NCBI GenBank assembly: GCA_008360975.2
Contig: CM039194.1
Coordinates: 9,100,426-9,164,425, forward strand
Origin: Lichenostomus cassidix
Taxonomy: Eukaryota; Chordata; Aves; Passeriformes; Meliphagidae
Reading direction: 5' to 3'
Length of the DNA: 64,000 nt
Below the pieces are notes generated by a model, which worked only from the letters and a program-made list of their open reading frames with translations, was not told where the DNA came from and made no database searches. The position numbers and the translations under genes were made by a program. The first letter of the stretch is position 1, and each line of letters starts with the position of its first letter. Shown in pieces: positions 24,001-38,038 of the stretch.

Positions 24001-24804
24001 CGTCAGCTCTGTGGCAGGTGGGGAGGAGACCCACAGCAGGGGCAATGCTTTAGCCCTGAACTCGTGAGATCCAGGCACCCACACAGCCTCCCAGAATTCA
24101 AGAAGTTGGGGTGGTGGCTGGTGAGGAATGACCTCATGGGTTGGATGTTTTTTTTTTTTCGTGTGGGGTGTTTATATTACTATTTCAAATTTTTATTGTT
24201 TCATTTTTTATTATTACTTTCATCTCATAGTTTTGATACTTATTATTTTCGGGGGGTCTTTTGTCTTTTTTTCTTTCCTTTTTTTTTTCATTTTTATTGC
24301 TGAATTTTGATTTTTACTCCTGTTTTGCGCCCTCCTCCTCCTCCTCCTCCTCCTCCTCCTCCTCTCCCGCCGCGGCCGAGCGCTTCCCGCGGGCGCCAAT
24401 CCCCGCTCGCCGGCGCCGCCTGGCGGTATCCCCGCAGCGCTGCAGCCCCGCGGGGACAAGGGGCTCTCCCGTTACTCACAGAGACCTCTCTCCGCTGTTC
24501 CAGGAGGAAAAAGAAGTGCATTCGGTACCTACAAGGAGAAGGACGCTGTGCCAGCCCAGTTTCTTCCGATGGAAGTGCTATAGACTCCCCTCCATCCCCA
24601 CCGGACGCACTCCGATGCATCCCCTCCGCCTTCCCGTCAGAGCAGCTCGCAGCCCCCGCCGACCCCGCGCACCGCGACCAGCCCGACCCCTGCCCCGTGT
24701 CCGCGCATCTCCCGCCCGCCTCCGGCCCCTCCCGACCCGGCGCCCGGCGCTCCTCGGCGCCCGCCGCGCCCCCCGCCTACAGCCGCGCCTCCTCGGGGAC
24801 ATAG
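5929..24804 (+). CDS. TCF7: TCF7, transcription factor 7 (T-cell factor 1), 3' part of the gene, nine coding exons
   Basis: HMG-box transcription factor that binds CTTTGAT-type sites in the nucleus and recruits beta-catenin or Groucho/TLE. Exons seen: 5929-6061, 9146-9236, 13805-13891, 15555-15665, 15879-16041, 16245-16352, 18969-19017, 20611-20683, 24504-24804. All junctions are GT/AG and the total of 1116 nt reads as 371 codons plus stop. Counted from the first base here, the HMG box lies at about residues 158-226, the basic NLS (KKKRRTREK) at about 233-241, and a C-clamp with Cys255, Cys268, Cys271 and Cys277 follows. [20 protein letters not shown] and the SGKQE...DRN linker identify TCF7 rather than LEF1, TCF7L1 or TCF7L2. 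The beta-catenin-binding N-terminus lies upstream of the window. The C-terminal tail after the C-clamp is Pro/Ala-rich and diverged. Confidence 0.96.
6062..9145 (+). other. TCF7: TCF7 intron with a 52-bp tandem duplication
   Basis: Donor gtaatg to acceptor ttccag. It is unique sequence apart from the duplication at 7043-7146. No CR1 or further exon was recognised. Confidence 0.7.
7043..7146. repeat. Tandem duplication, 2 x 52 bp
   Basis: Units 7043-7094 and 7095-7146 (start CTGGAGGACACATTCTGGAC) differ at two positions by eye, which suggests a recent duplication. The unit is followed by a third partial start, CTGG. Confidence 0.9.
9146..9236 (+). CDS. TCF7: TCF7 exon encoding [20 protein letters not shown]...
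   Basis: This 91-bp exon has donor gtgagt at 9237 and ends with the first two bases of a Trp codon. It encodes [16 protein letters not shown] and [11 protein letters not shown], matching the VHRP...GFY...G.GQ pattern of vertebrate TCF/LEF proteins. The acceptor is a tandem CAGGAG at 9143-9148. Use of the first AG gives QGVHRP, use of the second (exon from 9149) gives QVHRP, and both stay in frame. Confidence 0.93.
11030..11213 (+). repeat. CR1 LINE fragment
   Basis: GAAGCTGTGGCTGCCCCATC, GGATGGGGCTTGGAGCAACC and CTTTAAGGTCCCTTGCATCC are typical CR1 3' sequence. The left boundary is uncertain because nearby GCCAGGGATG motifs are repeated. Confidence 0.85.
11583..12033 (+). repeat. CR1 LINE fragment with an internal duplication
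   Basis: The sequence runs from the VH-like GGTTGTCCAGCCTGGAGAA region through AGGACAAGAGGGAACAG and GATGTTAGGAAGAAGTTC to the 3' end near 12033. GATGTTAGGAAGAAGTTC is present twice (11758-11775 and 11813-11830) around a T-rich 37-bp spacer. Confidence 0.85.
12660..12828 (+). repeat. CR1 LINE fragment
   Basis: CTTGGAGCAACCTGGTCGAG, GTTGGAATGAGATGAGCTTC and AACCATTCTGTGATTCTATG mark a CR1 3' end. Confidence 0.85.
13184..13432 (-). repeat. CR1 LINE fragment of a different subfamily
   Basis: CACAGAGTCACAGAGTAGAT, GTCCAACCTCCCTGCACAAG and CTCTCTGGGCAACCTGTTCC correspond to a CR1 subfamily distinct from most others here. Confidence 0.8.
13805..13891 (+). CDS. TCF7: TCF7 in-frame cassette exon (exon IVa-like)
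   Basis: This 87-bp exon has acceptor gatcccag ending at 13804 and strong donor gtgagt at 13892. Joined to its neighbours it reads [20 protein letters not shown]...SFSR-FTHP. This resembles the alternatively spliced TCF/LEF exon whose product has the pattern QGQPVYP...GGFR.PYP...SMSR. Its length is a multiple of three and both flanking junctions have the same phase. Skipping it joins TG to GTTCACTCAC and restores W-FTHP, the arrangement in the human TCF7 reference protein as I remember it. It is therefore probably optional. It is too short and interrupted to be obvious as an ORF. Confidence 0.88.
14548..14660. repeat. Degenerate minisatellite, unit about 16 bp, about 7 copies
   Basis: The sequence repeats a pattern like TCATGCAAACCCTTGC, TCATGCAAGCCTTAGC, CCGTGCAGCCCTCGAA, CCGTGCAACCCTTGGT with many substitutions and 1-2 base length changes. 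It lies in a TCF7 intron. Confidence 0.7.
15555..15665 (+). CDS. TCF7: TCF7 exon encoding [21 protein letters not shown]...
   Basis: The 111-bp exon has acceptor tctgttgcag ending at 15554 and donor gtgagt at 15666. It encodes the [10 protein letters not shown] and [15 protein letters not shown] motifs conserved in TCF/LEF proteins and specific in detail to TCF7. [12 protein letters not shown] leads into the HMG box. GKQE corresponds to the (V)KQE sumoylation-type motif of the family, which is family knowledge and not tested here. It splits a Met codon (AT|G) with the next exon. Confidence 0.95.
15879..16041 (+). CDS. TCF7: TCF7 exon with the N-terminal half of the HMG box
   Basis: The 163-bp exon runs from the acceptor ccaccaag (ending at 15878) to the donor gtaaga (from 16042). 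It encodes the basic lead-in [19 protein letters not shown] and then [20 protein letters not shown] and [15 protein letters not shown]. These are helices 1 and 2 of the HMG box, with the minor-groove-intercalating Phe/Met region. The sequence is essentially invariant in TCF/LEF proteins. The 213-bp upstream intron is very short. Confidence 0.97.
16245..16352 (+). CDS. TCF7: TCF7 exon with the C-terminal half of the HMG box
   Basis: The 108-bp exon (36 whole codons) has acceptor gtccttgcag and donor gtgagt. It encodes [20 protein letters not shown] and [16 protein letters not shown]. This is helix 3 of the HMG box and the segment before the nuclear-localisation tail. Both boundaries are in phase 0. 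Confidence 0.97.
16353..18968 (+). other. TCF7: TCF7 intron after the HMG box
   Basis: It holds one CR1 fragment (about 16695-16894) and an AT-rich TTAAT/ATTAA stretch at 18155-18215. No extra exon was recognised. Confidence 0.65.
16695..16894 (+). repeat. CR1 LINE fragment
   Basis: TGGCACAGGTTGCCCACAGA, GATGGGGCTTGGAGCAGCCT and TTTCAACCCAAATCATTCTA match the CR1 3' end. Confidence 0.85.
18969..19017 (+). CDS. TCF7: TCF7 exon with the basic tail / nuclear-localisation signal
   Basis: The 49-bp exon runs from acceptor gacttcctag to donor gtaagt and encodes [16 protein letters not shown] plus one base. The basic KKKRR stretch follows the HMG box in all TCF/LEF proteins, bends DNA and acts as NLS. 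It ends in phase 1, so it can join either the C-clamp exon (20611) or the terminal exon (24504) directly. The two choices give different C-termini. Confidence 0.94.
20209..20260 (+). other. TCF7: Possible alternative TCF7 exon giving an early stop
   Basis: A long pyrimidine tract (20168-20200) leads to gtgcacag, and a strong donor-like CAG|gtaagg follows at 20261, framing 52 bp. Joined to the preceding exon in phase 1 it reads Val then TGA at once, so it would truncate TCF7 just after the NLS. LEF1 and TCF7 are known to have optional C-terminal exons here. The splice signals are good, but no protein conservation supports it and it may be a decoy. Confidence 0.35.
20611..20683 (+). CDS. TCF7: TCF7 C-clamp exon (CRARF)
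   Basis: This 73-bp exon has acceptor tgtgttcag ending at 20610 and donor gtgtgt at 20684. Together with the first codons of the next exon it encodes [24 protein letters not shown] and RKKKC. This is the C-clamp, a four-cysteine zinc-binding module that contacts a GC-rich helper site beside the HMG site. It occurs in E-type isoforms of TCF7 and TCF7L2. All four cysteines are present. Confidence 0.94.
23668..23797 (+). repeat. CR1 LINE fragment
   Basis: GGGGCTTGGAGCAGCCTGGT and AGGTCCCTTCCAACCCAAAT followed by CAGTCTGTGATTCTAAG. Confidence 0.85.
24331..24364. repeat. (CCT)n trinucleotide repeat
   Basis: About eleven CCT units follow a T-rich tract (24148-24300) and run into the CpG-rich sequence before the last TCF7 exon. 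It may lengthen the polypyrimidine tract of that intron. Confidence 0.9.
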
Positions 24805-24905
24805 TCCCTCGCCACTGGCCACATCGGGCACTCCGCTCGCCCGCCTGGTTCCGCTGCCCCTCGACGAGGACCAGAGGCCCAGCCAAATCCCCGTCTCGCT
24901 GTAAA
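24345..24905. promoter_or_regulatory. CpG island over the last TCF7 coding exon
   Basis: About 550 bp dense in CG dinucleotides (for example CCGCCGCGGCCGAGCG and CCGGCGCCGCC), between T-rich sequence and AT-rich 3'UTR. It covers the end of the last intron and the divergent tail-coding region. Whether it is a promoter cannot be told from sequence. Confidence 0.6.
24504..24804 (+). CDS. TCF7: TCF7 terminal coding exon, E-type tail (and overlapping B-type tail to 24583)
   Basis: The acceptor is ctgttccag, ending at 24503. After the C-clamp exon the frame gives [35 protein letters not shown] and a Pro/Ala/Ser-rich tail ending at TAG 24802-24804. Joined directly to the 18969-19017 exon, the same bases read [14 protein letters not shown] and [11 protein letters not shown], with stop at 24581-24583. 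That closely matches the short human TCF7 tail [13 protein letters not shown]...FLPMTVL as I remember it. Bases 24504-24583 are thus used in two frames. The distal part is very CpG-rich and poorly conserved. Confidence 0.92.
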
Positions 24906-27900
24906 ACATGCGAAGTTTGGAGACAGGATGACTTAAGGATGATGGAAAACTCATGTGATTGGGGTGTTTCTTGGAGGGGAGGGGTGATAACAATAGAAAA
25001 GCAATTTCAAAAAAAAAGGTAAAAAATAAGTACTTGCCAAAATTTAAAGTGCTGATGAGTAAACAAGCCTTTTGTCCCTGCCCTGTGATGCTTTTGTTTT
25101 GTTTGGGGTTTTGTTTTGGTTTCTTTTTTACTGCATTATCTCCAAGTGTGGCAGAGAGCAGAGCCAAGTCCCCAGCTTGTTGCTGTAGGTGCTAGGTGCT
25201 GTCAGTCTAACCCTGGCTTCCACTCCCTGCCCTCCGAGCTGCTTCAAAGTGTAGTCACTCACAGATCTCATAGCCATTACACCATGGAGCTGGAAAAGCT
25301 GAATAGGAGCATGTTTTAAAAGCCCTTATGGCTGAAAAGTAAATGTAGTGATGCCGGCACTCTGATCTGACCGGGTAATAGAGAAATATTTAAACCAACG
25401 AGGTGAATTTTTTGAACTTCTTGTTTGAGAACAGGAAGATGTTGTTTACAAGTAACAGGTCTCTGTGCAGACACATCCCATTCCACGGTCGTCCAGCACG
25501 AAAAAGGGAGCACCAGCTGGGCAAAGGAGCACAGACCAGCCACTGGAAGGGCTGATGGTTGCTCAGGGCATCAGTCAGCTCCAGGGTTTGCCCTGCTGTC
25601 AGGAACTGTCCTCTGCAGATGTGGACAGTCAGAAATCCCACCAGGCAGGCTGGGCAAAGCCTCAAAAATCAGTGTGCTGGGTTTGTGGGCTCTGCCCAAG
25701 CTCTGCACCTCCACAGCAGTGAGCAGGGCAGGGCATGCAGGGAGCCAGCAGCCCCGGCAGGCTGGCCAGTGTGCCAGGATGACACCAGCCCAGGGCTGGG
25801 GACCACGCTGGCCCAACAGGCCCTTTCTCTGAGCTGTCCCACCCCGGGGCAGTCTGGCAGCAGAGCAGCTCTCACTACCCTGCTCTGGGCTGCAGGCATC
25901 CATCTGTATGTATCTTCAGCAAGAGAAGAACCCTTTTTTCATGATGTAGCGTAAAACTTTTTTTAAAAACTTATTCTAGCTTTTTCTAGAATATTCTCCC
26001 ACCCACCCCAATGATGATGCCAAATGTTACTGTATTCTCTCCAGCCTGAAAATGTTTACCAGTTTCTGGTATTGTATTTATATATTGAGTTTGATAAACA
26101 AAAAACACTGTGGATAGATTATGATCTCCAGGAACTGATGTAAATCCCAAATAATTCCAAGTTCTGGACTTACTTCAGGTTTCCAGTCTTCTCAGAGACC
26201 ACAATCTAGTCCAGTACATACCTTTTTTCCTGTTTGAAAGAAATATATTCCAGACTGCTGAAGAGAAAAATGATACCACACAGAGGTAGAGGGGGCACTA
26301 TTTTTTTCCTACTTGATAGATGGGTTCTGGAGTACTGAATACAAATTATGTAGTAATATTATTGTAGAACTGCCAGAAATTTAAGATGACCTTTATAATG
26401 TACAAAATATTTTTATATTTTTTTCTTAATGCAAAAACACAAACCATAATTTTTTACATTGGACTAAACATAACTTTTTAACCAAGTTTATGCTTCAAGG
26501 ATTTAAAATTAAAAAAAAAAAAAAAAGCCAAACCTAACTAGTCTGTAGAGCAGCTTTGGGTTTAGTCCCTTTATTTAGGTAGTTTTGCTTACAGTAGATT
26601 TTTTATTTCTGGTTTTAGTTTAGAAGATCTAAACCTATTTCTTTATTCCTCTCCTGCATAAATGTAACTTCAGAAGCACTGACAGAAAGCTACGTGCACA
26701 AACCTGACAAGTTTGAAAAGAGTCATTTTGAAGTTTGAATCATTTTAACCCTTGGAGAAGTAGCATTACCTGATCCAATGCCAACTGCACACTCACATAC
26801 TGACTGCACTCAGAGGGTTAATTACATAGCACTAGATCAATATGCAATCTGCTCATTTTAAATTATTTTAGCAAGCTTAGCCAACAGCATGTTCCAGTGC
26901 TGAACACAGGGACTCAGTAGACTCTTGCCAGATCTGACACGGTCTCTTTAATGATTTGATTTTCAAACACACAAACAGCTTTAAAAAATGACTGTGTCTC
27001 AGCTCATCATTTGTCACTCTGAGACCCTCTGGTGTAAGGTGCTGTACAAGTGTCACCTACTGGAAACACCACAGATGACAGACCAGCCACCATAGCCTGG
27101 TGAGGCCCACATTGGGTGTAAGGCTGGTGTAACTTAACACCCGACTGCTATTGCATGGTTGGATGACAGATGTAACTTAGCAAAGCAAAGGCACGTATAA
27201 AAGAGAAAGCAGATGTGTCTAAATAACACCAGAGGAAATTTTAGGGAAAGTCCTAATCAGTATTAAACTGGCCGAGGCACCCAGACCAGCCCTCATTCAT
27301 TTCACTCTCTGGGACTTTCAGCCACTTATTTCAAGGCTCCTCTGGCCCCTCTATGGTGTTGTGAGTCCCTGCCTCGACCAGCAAAAGGCTCATCTGCATT
27401 ACAGCCTCCTCTCACCATTTTTACTCCAACTGATTCCTGTGAAAGCTCCTTAGTGACACCTAACACCCCCTCTCCAGGAGCCCTTCCCTGTGCCCTTGTG
27501 GCACAGAAACATTTTCAGAGCCCCAGAGCTGGAGCAGTCAGACCCACAGCATTGTTCTGCCTGTGCTCTGCTCTATACATACAGGTTTATGGCCAGACCT
27601 TACCCTGTGCTTCCAGCTACTGCAGGATAAACTCAGAATATCCACTTGTGATATACTGCAGTCAGCTTATACTGGGGTAACTGAGAAAATTTCATTATTC
27701 TTATTCCAAAACACAGAAAAGATATCTTTAGGCTGCCCCTTTCCAAGACAAAACAGCATGACCAACTTCTGTTCCATGGCCCCACGGCTGATAACTGATG
27801 CCAAAACAAAGTTAGTAATACCAAAAAAAGTGTCTTTGGAACTGCTATATGAAGTGTTGCTATTTTGTGTTAATACTCTTTTTTTCATAGAAGGAAGACT

Positions 27901-28205
27901 TTGCCCTTAAATTTTTATCTCAACAAGATTTATTTTACAGCAGTTTTAACTCTTCCTGAAATATGTATTTGAATTCCTGAAATCAGTTTGAATGTAGAAG
28001 TCATGGAAGTACCACTTCATTAAAACAAATAAAACCACTGTATGTATGTAGCAGGGATAAATGTTTTGCAGCTGTACTTTCATTTGTCCAATGACTATCC
28101 ATCATTTGTTGTAATTTTTTTTACTTCACTGAGTTTGTATTTTTTGGCTTTTATGTTCAAAATATGTTTATAGCTTTATAAATAAAGTAATTGCCAGACT
28201 GGCTG
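24805..28205 (+). other. TCF7: TCF7 3' untranslated region (approximate)
   Basis: After the E-type stop the sequence turns AT-rich and non-coding, with no further plausible exon. Canonical AATAAA hexamers on the + strand at 28028-28033 and 28181-28186, within U-rich surroundings, are the best candidates for the transcript end; another lies at 28373-28378. A 16-base A run at 26511-26526 lies inside. The end point is an inference and could vary between isoforms. Confidence 0.6.
28181..28186 (+). terminator. TCF7: Candidate TCF7 poly(A) signal AATAAA
   Basis: An AATAAA hexamer follows a strongly T-rich upstream element. It is the hexamer after which the next recognisable feature is SKP1's opposite-strand 3'UTR. 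Proximal and distal alternatives lie at 28028-28033 and 28373-28378. Confidence 0.5.
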
Positions 28206-29949
28206 TTCAAAAGAGGCCACTGGAAGTTATAATGCTATCAAACTCTCAAATAACTATTCCTTAGCATTCAAAAGGATTCCTGCTGGTGGGGTTTTTTTTT
28301 CCATTCAGCATTTTTATGTTTGAAGAGTTTTTAGAATAACTGCCAATAACTTTCAATGGGTAAAACTGAAAGAATAAACCAAGGGTAAGAAGAAAATACC
28401 TTTTTCTACAATTCCTACTGACATTCAGCCTTCCCTCTCCCTACCCCCACACTTGGTCTCTTTATCCACGAGAAGCCTGGTTGCTGATCATGCACTGACT
28501 TTTAAAAAATGCTAGGGAAGCAACCATACAAGTTAAACAGCAACAGAAGTTTTAACAGTGAGAAATCAGGGTCTCTCCTGCTTTCTGGAATTTCAGAGTA
28601 CACAGCCAGTGCCTGTTACGGCAGCAATGAGCAGGTTCAGATGAAGCAGGGAACAGAGGCAGCAGCCACATGACAGCCCCAACTCTCAGCACCTCTGCAC
28701 TGTCCTTCTCTACAGCTGAACACTATTACTGGAGTGGGTAAGACAACTGAGAGATTCAAAAAGAAGTTTTTTCCTGCTGAAATCCCTGCCAGGCAGCTAG
28801 AGAATTTCAATCTGGCTGAAGTCTGAGTCAGTACTAAAGGGGAATTTCAATTAGAGAAAGTAAGTTGTATGCAATCCTAACTACCAAGACTACTGAGAGT
28901 ACTACTGATCTGCCAAAGCTACACAATGCCTTGAGCACACAGCCCTACCCTACACCTCCACAGGTGCCTCAGTGCCAACAGCCAAGTGTCACAACCTGGG
29001 GCTGCCACAGCGGCTCCAGCACTGCGCATTTGACCAGCACAGGTCAGGCTTTGGGCCAGCTGCTCTCACCACATTTTAGCCCAGGTGTGGCTATGCAGGC
29101 ACAGCACAGCTGGGGCAGTGCAATGAGGAAGACAAACTGTCTTTTGTCTCTCCCTCATCCTACAGCACCATAAGGCATCGTGCAAGGCGGTGGCTGCTGA
29201 CAAACATTGACACTGGGCTCATGACAAACACCAAAGGAATTTACAGAGGCTGCTGCCACCAAACACAATGACAGCAGGCTTCTGTATTAGCCACAACACT
29301 CTGAGGAAGAACGAGTGTACTCTGGAACACTGCACACACAGATGGATTTATTTCTTGTAAGAATCCATCATAAGCTGAATATTAACTACAAACAGCCACA
29401 AATGACACCAGATTTTCCTCTAGTAGCACTTTTAAACTGAGGTGCATTGTTTACAATACAGACTGCTGGAAAGGCTTCAGCATGTCCAAGTGTAGCACTG
29501 GAGTATTTTATGCCCACTGACAATGTCTAAAACACCCATATAATGCACAGCAGCACCAAGGCAGGCCCAGCAACCTCCTGAGTAAGCAGATGTGAGGAAC
29601 AGCTGCATCCAAGGCATGGGTTTGTAAAGCAAATTCTGAATGATTTCATAATGGTTACATCCAAGATTACCTAAATCTTGGTAAGGCATCAAAAAAAATC
29701 TCTGGATATTTAACCATCATCCAACTTCATTTGAAAGCTGCCCCTTGTGTCTGACTAGTACCTGCATTAGTCATTTAAAATAAAACTTTACATCTGTTTT
29801 ATTCCAATTAACCACTGCCTCAGCACTAGTATTTGTACACTCAGTAAAAAGTGACAGTAAAATTGTCTAGTTCCAAATAACTAGAACCATTTGCAAACAA
29901 AAGTTTAAAAGCCCTTTATTAATTCAGAAGTGAAACGCCAATATTTCAA
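28206..29949. other. Gap between convergent TCF7 and SKP1 3' ends
   Basis: About 1.7 kb of unique, moderately AT-rich sequence. Short ORFs show no family resemblance and no repeat was recognised. Parts may belong to longer 3'UTR forms of either gene. Confidence 0.55.
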
Positions 29950-31127
29950 GTGAGATAAGTATGTTTATTAAGGTTCATTCTACTCTAAGGTTTATACAGA
30001 GAATGGAATGCAATACAAGCTAAGAGCACACCTCAAAGATCTACCACACAACCCATCCCCTACTCCCTATAAGGGAACTGTAAAAAAAAAAAAAACAAAA
30101 ATCAGAAAACCAGTTACTGTTTAACTAGTTGCAAGTGGCTTTGTCCAAAGAAGTTAAGCTTGATATTGCATTAGCTTTGTATGCAATAATTAAGTCTCTA
30201 TAAGCTGAAGTATCACATACAGAGGCATAAGATTTCCTGTGGACACATGAAACCATGTTTTCAAGAGCTACATCACAAGGGTTCTTTAAAATTGCCTAAA
30301 AAACAGCCACTAATGGCATGCACAGGTCAATAATATTAACTTTGGTAATGTCAGTCATTTTTGGTCAAATCTGGATTCCACTTTAAACAGTAACATGTAT
30401 AAAAACACACCCATCCTGTGCATAAAGCAACACACTTTATTTGCTATCACCTAGAGGCAGGTCTTCAAGACATGGCTGAAGTATTCAAATTTCACTGTCA
30501 GGAGCTTGCTTAGTACTAGATCATATTTTCACTAGTCTGTAAGGCAAGACTAAAAGGACAAGAAAGTGGTCAAATATTTAATTATTTTTTTTAAATGCAG
30601 GACAAGAACCATCTTGAAAATTATATAGCTTTAAGTAACACTAACTTTTTTCCACAATGTTTTTGTAAGAAATCCAGTAGCTTTTTTACATTATCTAGTT
30701 CCCCAAGACACATTCTGGTTTGTTTTTCTTTCTGAAGCTATCAATACCCTGTAAATACAAGTGTTTTGCTCTTCTTGAGGAAGAACTAATAGATGTTTTT
30801 ATTTACAACAGTCAATCCTTAGCACTATAACTGGACTTCAACAGTTTCTAAGTGTAATGAAAATGATAACCTTAAGTGCTACTTCCCATACAGAATCCAC
30901 ACTTAGTTGTTTTATTCATTGCAAAGTAAAAAGACATCCAATTACACTAGTAAAAACTCAGATTTAGATTTGTACTCAAAAAAACACTACACATGCAAAG
31001 GGAACAATATCCTGCTAACACAACTTCATTTGCTGCTGCATTTGTCTAATATTAACAATTATGAACAGGGCAGTGCAACTAGTATTTGGAACAATCCTTA
31101 CAGTGTTCGAGTGTCAGGCACAATACT
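29950..31127 (-). other. SKP1: SKP1 3' untranslated region (approximate extent)
   Basis: The - strand after the stop reads TGTGCCTGACACT..., and several long stretches resemble the human SKP1 3'UTR as I remember it, including segments around 30850-31120. Minus-strand AATAAA hexamers occur at 30911-30916, 30798-30803, 30436-30441, 29964-29969 and 29915-29920, which suggests several possible ends. The left boundary is uncertain. Confidence 0.6.
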
Positions 31128-36478
<5,351 letters not shown>

Positions 36479-36925
36479 CTACAAGAGAAGGACAGCTATT
36501 TCCATACAATATTCAGCAGATGTTACAAGTTCAGCTCACTCAAAGATGTTCATCACCTTGACTGTTTAAATTGTTTCTTCCCAACAGCAGACAGCCCAGT
36601 GCTACTTAAAACATATTCAGATTATTCACTGCTTGAATCAATAGCCCTAAATTCATTAATCCTCATGCTTAAGAAACAAGGATTGACTGAAGCCTAACAC
36701 TAATTTAAGAACCTTTTTCTCAATCTGAAAGCATAAAATACACTGATTAGTCAATAGTGCTTGCATCTCTTTTTTTTTTCAGTACAACACTAGAGCTATC
36801 TTTCTCTTGAATTCATTTTCAACACTTCCAAGACACGACTTGCCTTCAAATCCAAACAACTGCTACTCACTTTGACTGCTCAAATGATGTCAGATCACAA
36901 AAGCAGTTTTCAAATGATAGCCTCT

Positions 36926-37018
36926 GGAACAGAATCATAACATCGAGGTTGGAAGGAATTCCCCTAGACAGAGTCTAGTCCAGCCTCCCTTGCTCCAGAG
37001 TTAAACACACCAGGTTAC
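36926..37018 (-). repeat. CR1 LINE fragment in SKP1 first intron
   Basis: GGTTGGAAGGAATTCCCCTA and GTCTAGTCCAGCCTCCCTTG match a diverged CR1 end in reverse. Confidence 0.7.
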
Positions 37019-38020
37019 TCACGATGAAAGGCTTTCCTCCAGAAATGTACTTGGTTTTCTGAAGAGATTAAAAAGCAATAAGGAAGGCCCTTCAGCATTC
37101 ACTACTGCTCTTGCAATGCAGGAAGTAAGATCAGTACTTTGTTACTGAGAGGAGAGCATCTGAGATGACCGTGCATTTTAACAAAGTCTCTCAAACAAAC
37201 TGTAGTATGACCTACAATAAAGAGGCAGCTGGCTTGAAAGATGTCATTAGCAGAAACACAATCAAATTTTTCAAGAAAGCATCTTTCCAGATGTGTAACA
37301 ACCCAAACACAGAAGTAAAGTACATGACACAGCAGCCAGGAGATTACAACTTCTGTCTGAAACTACACCTGCAGACTGTGGGGGCTATCACTGCACTTGA
37401 ACCAACCCAGGGACATGATAAACACAACTGTTTGGCCACATAAATTTTATAAATTTGTTCTCAACCAGCTAGTAGGATGTGTTGCAAGCTCCTTTACCAC
37501 TCAAAAATGTTTGTTAGCAGCAAACCATTGCAACAGTTTCCTCTTTTTTTTTCTTCGAGTTACCTGCTTCAAGATCACTGAAGCATTTGTTTGTACAGCC
37601 TGCAACTACTGTGAACTGCTCTGAGAACAAAGAATTTCAATTCAATTTCAATTACTTTTCAACTGTTCTTCCCCCACCAAACTTACAAGCTTTGCACACT
37701 AGCTCCTCACAGCAGTACTAGAGCTATCAACAGTTAATTAGCTGGACCACTTGCGGCAAACTTGCATTACCCTTTTCTGAAAGCTCATCAGTGAGGCTGA
37801 GCCTGACAGCCCTGTGCAAACCCAGGCCAAGGGAGGCTTGGCCAACACGTGTTACTAAGCAGCTCACACCAGCCCCGAGTCCTCATTGCTTTAATTTCCA
37901 TTTGGCAGCAAGCAGCCAGTTAATGTTTACACAGCAATGTAACCCTATATGACAGTGCTACTTCTAATTAAGATGGGTGTTCTGGAGGGACACAGTCATG
38001 ACTGCTCCAAAGGTATAAGT

Positions 38021-38038
38021 ATATATATATACACACAC
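38021..38038. repeat. (TA)n(CA)n microsatellite
   Basis: A compound run TATATATATATACACACA in the SKP1 first intron. Confidence 0.85.

Larger units (their letters stand above)
20684..24503 (+). other. TCF7: TCF7 last intron
   Basis: It holds one CR1 fragment (about 23668-23797), then a T-rich tract (24148-24300) and a (CCT)n run (24331-24364) just before the CpG-rich last exon. The remainder is unique sequence. Confidence 0.65.

Noticed and set aside
24261..25022. Long + strand open frame (over 250 codons) across the TCF7 terminal exon
   Set aside because: It is in neither of the two spliced frames and consists of Arg/Pro-rich translation of CpG-rich DNA followed by 3'UTR. It is a by-product of GC richness.
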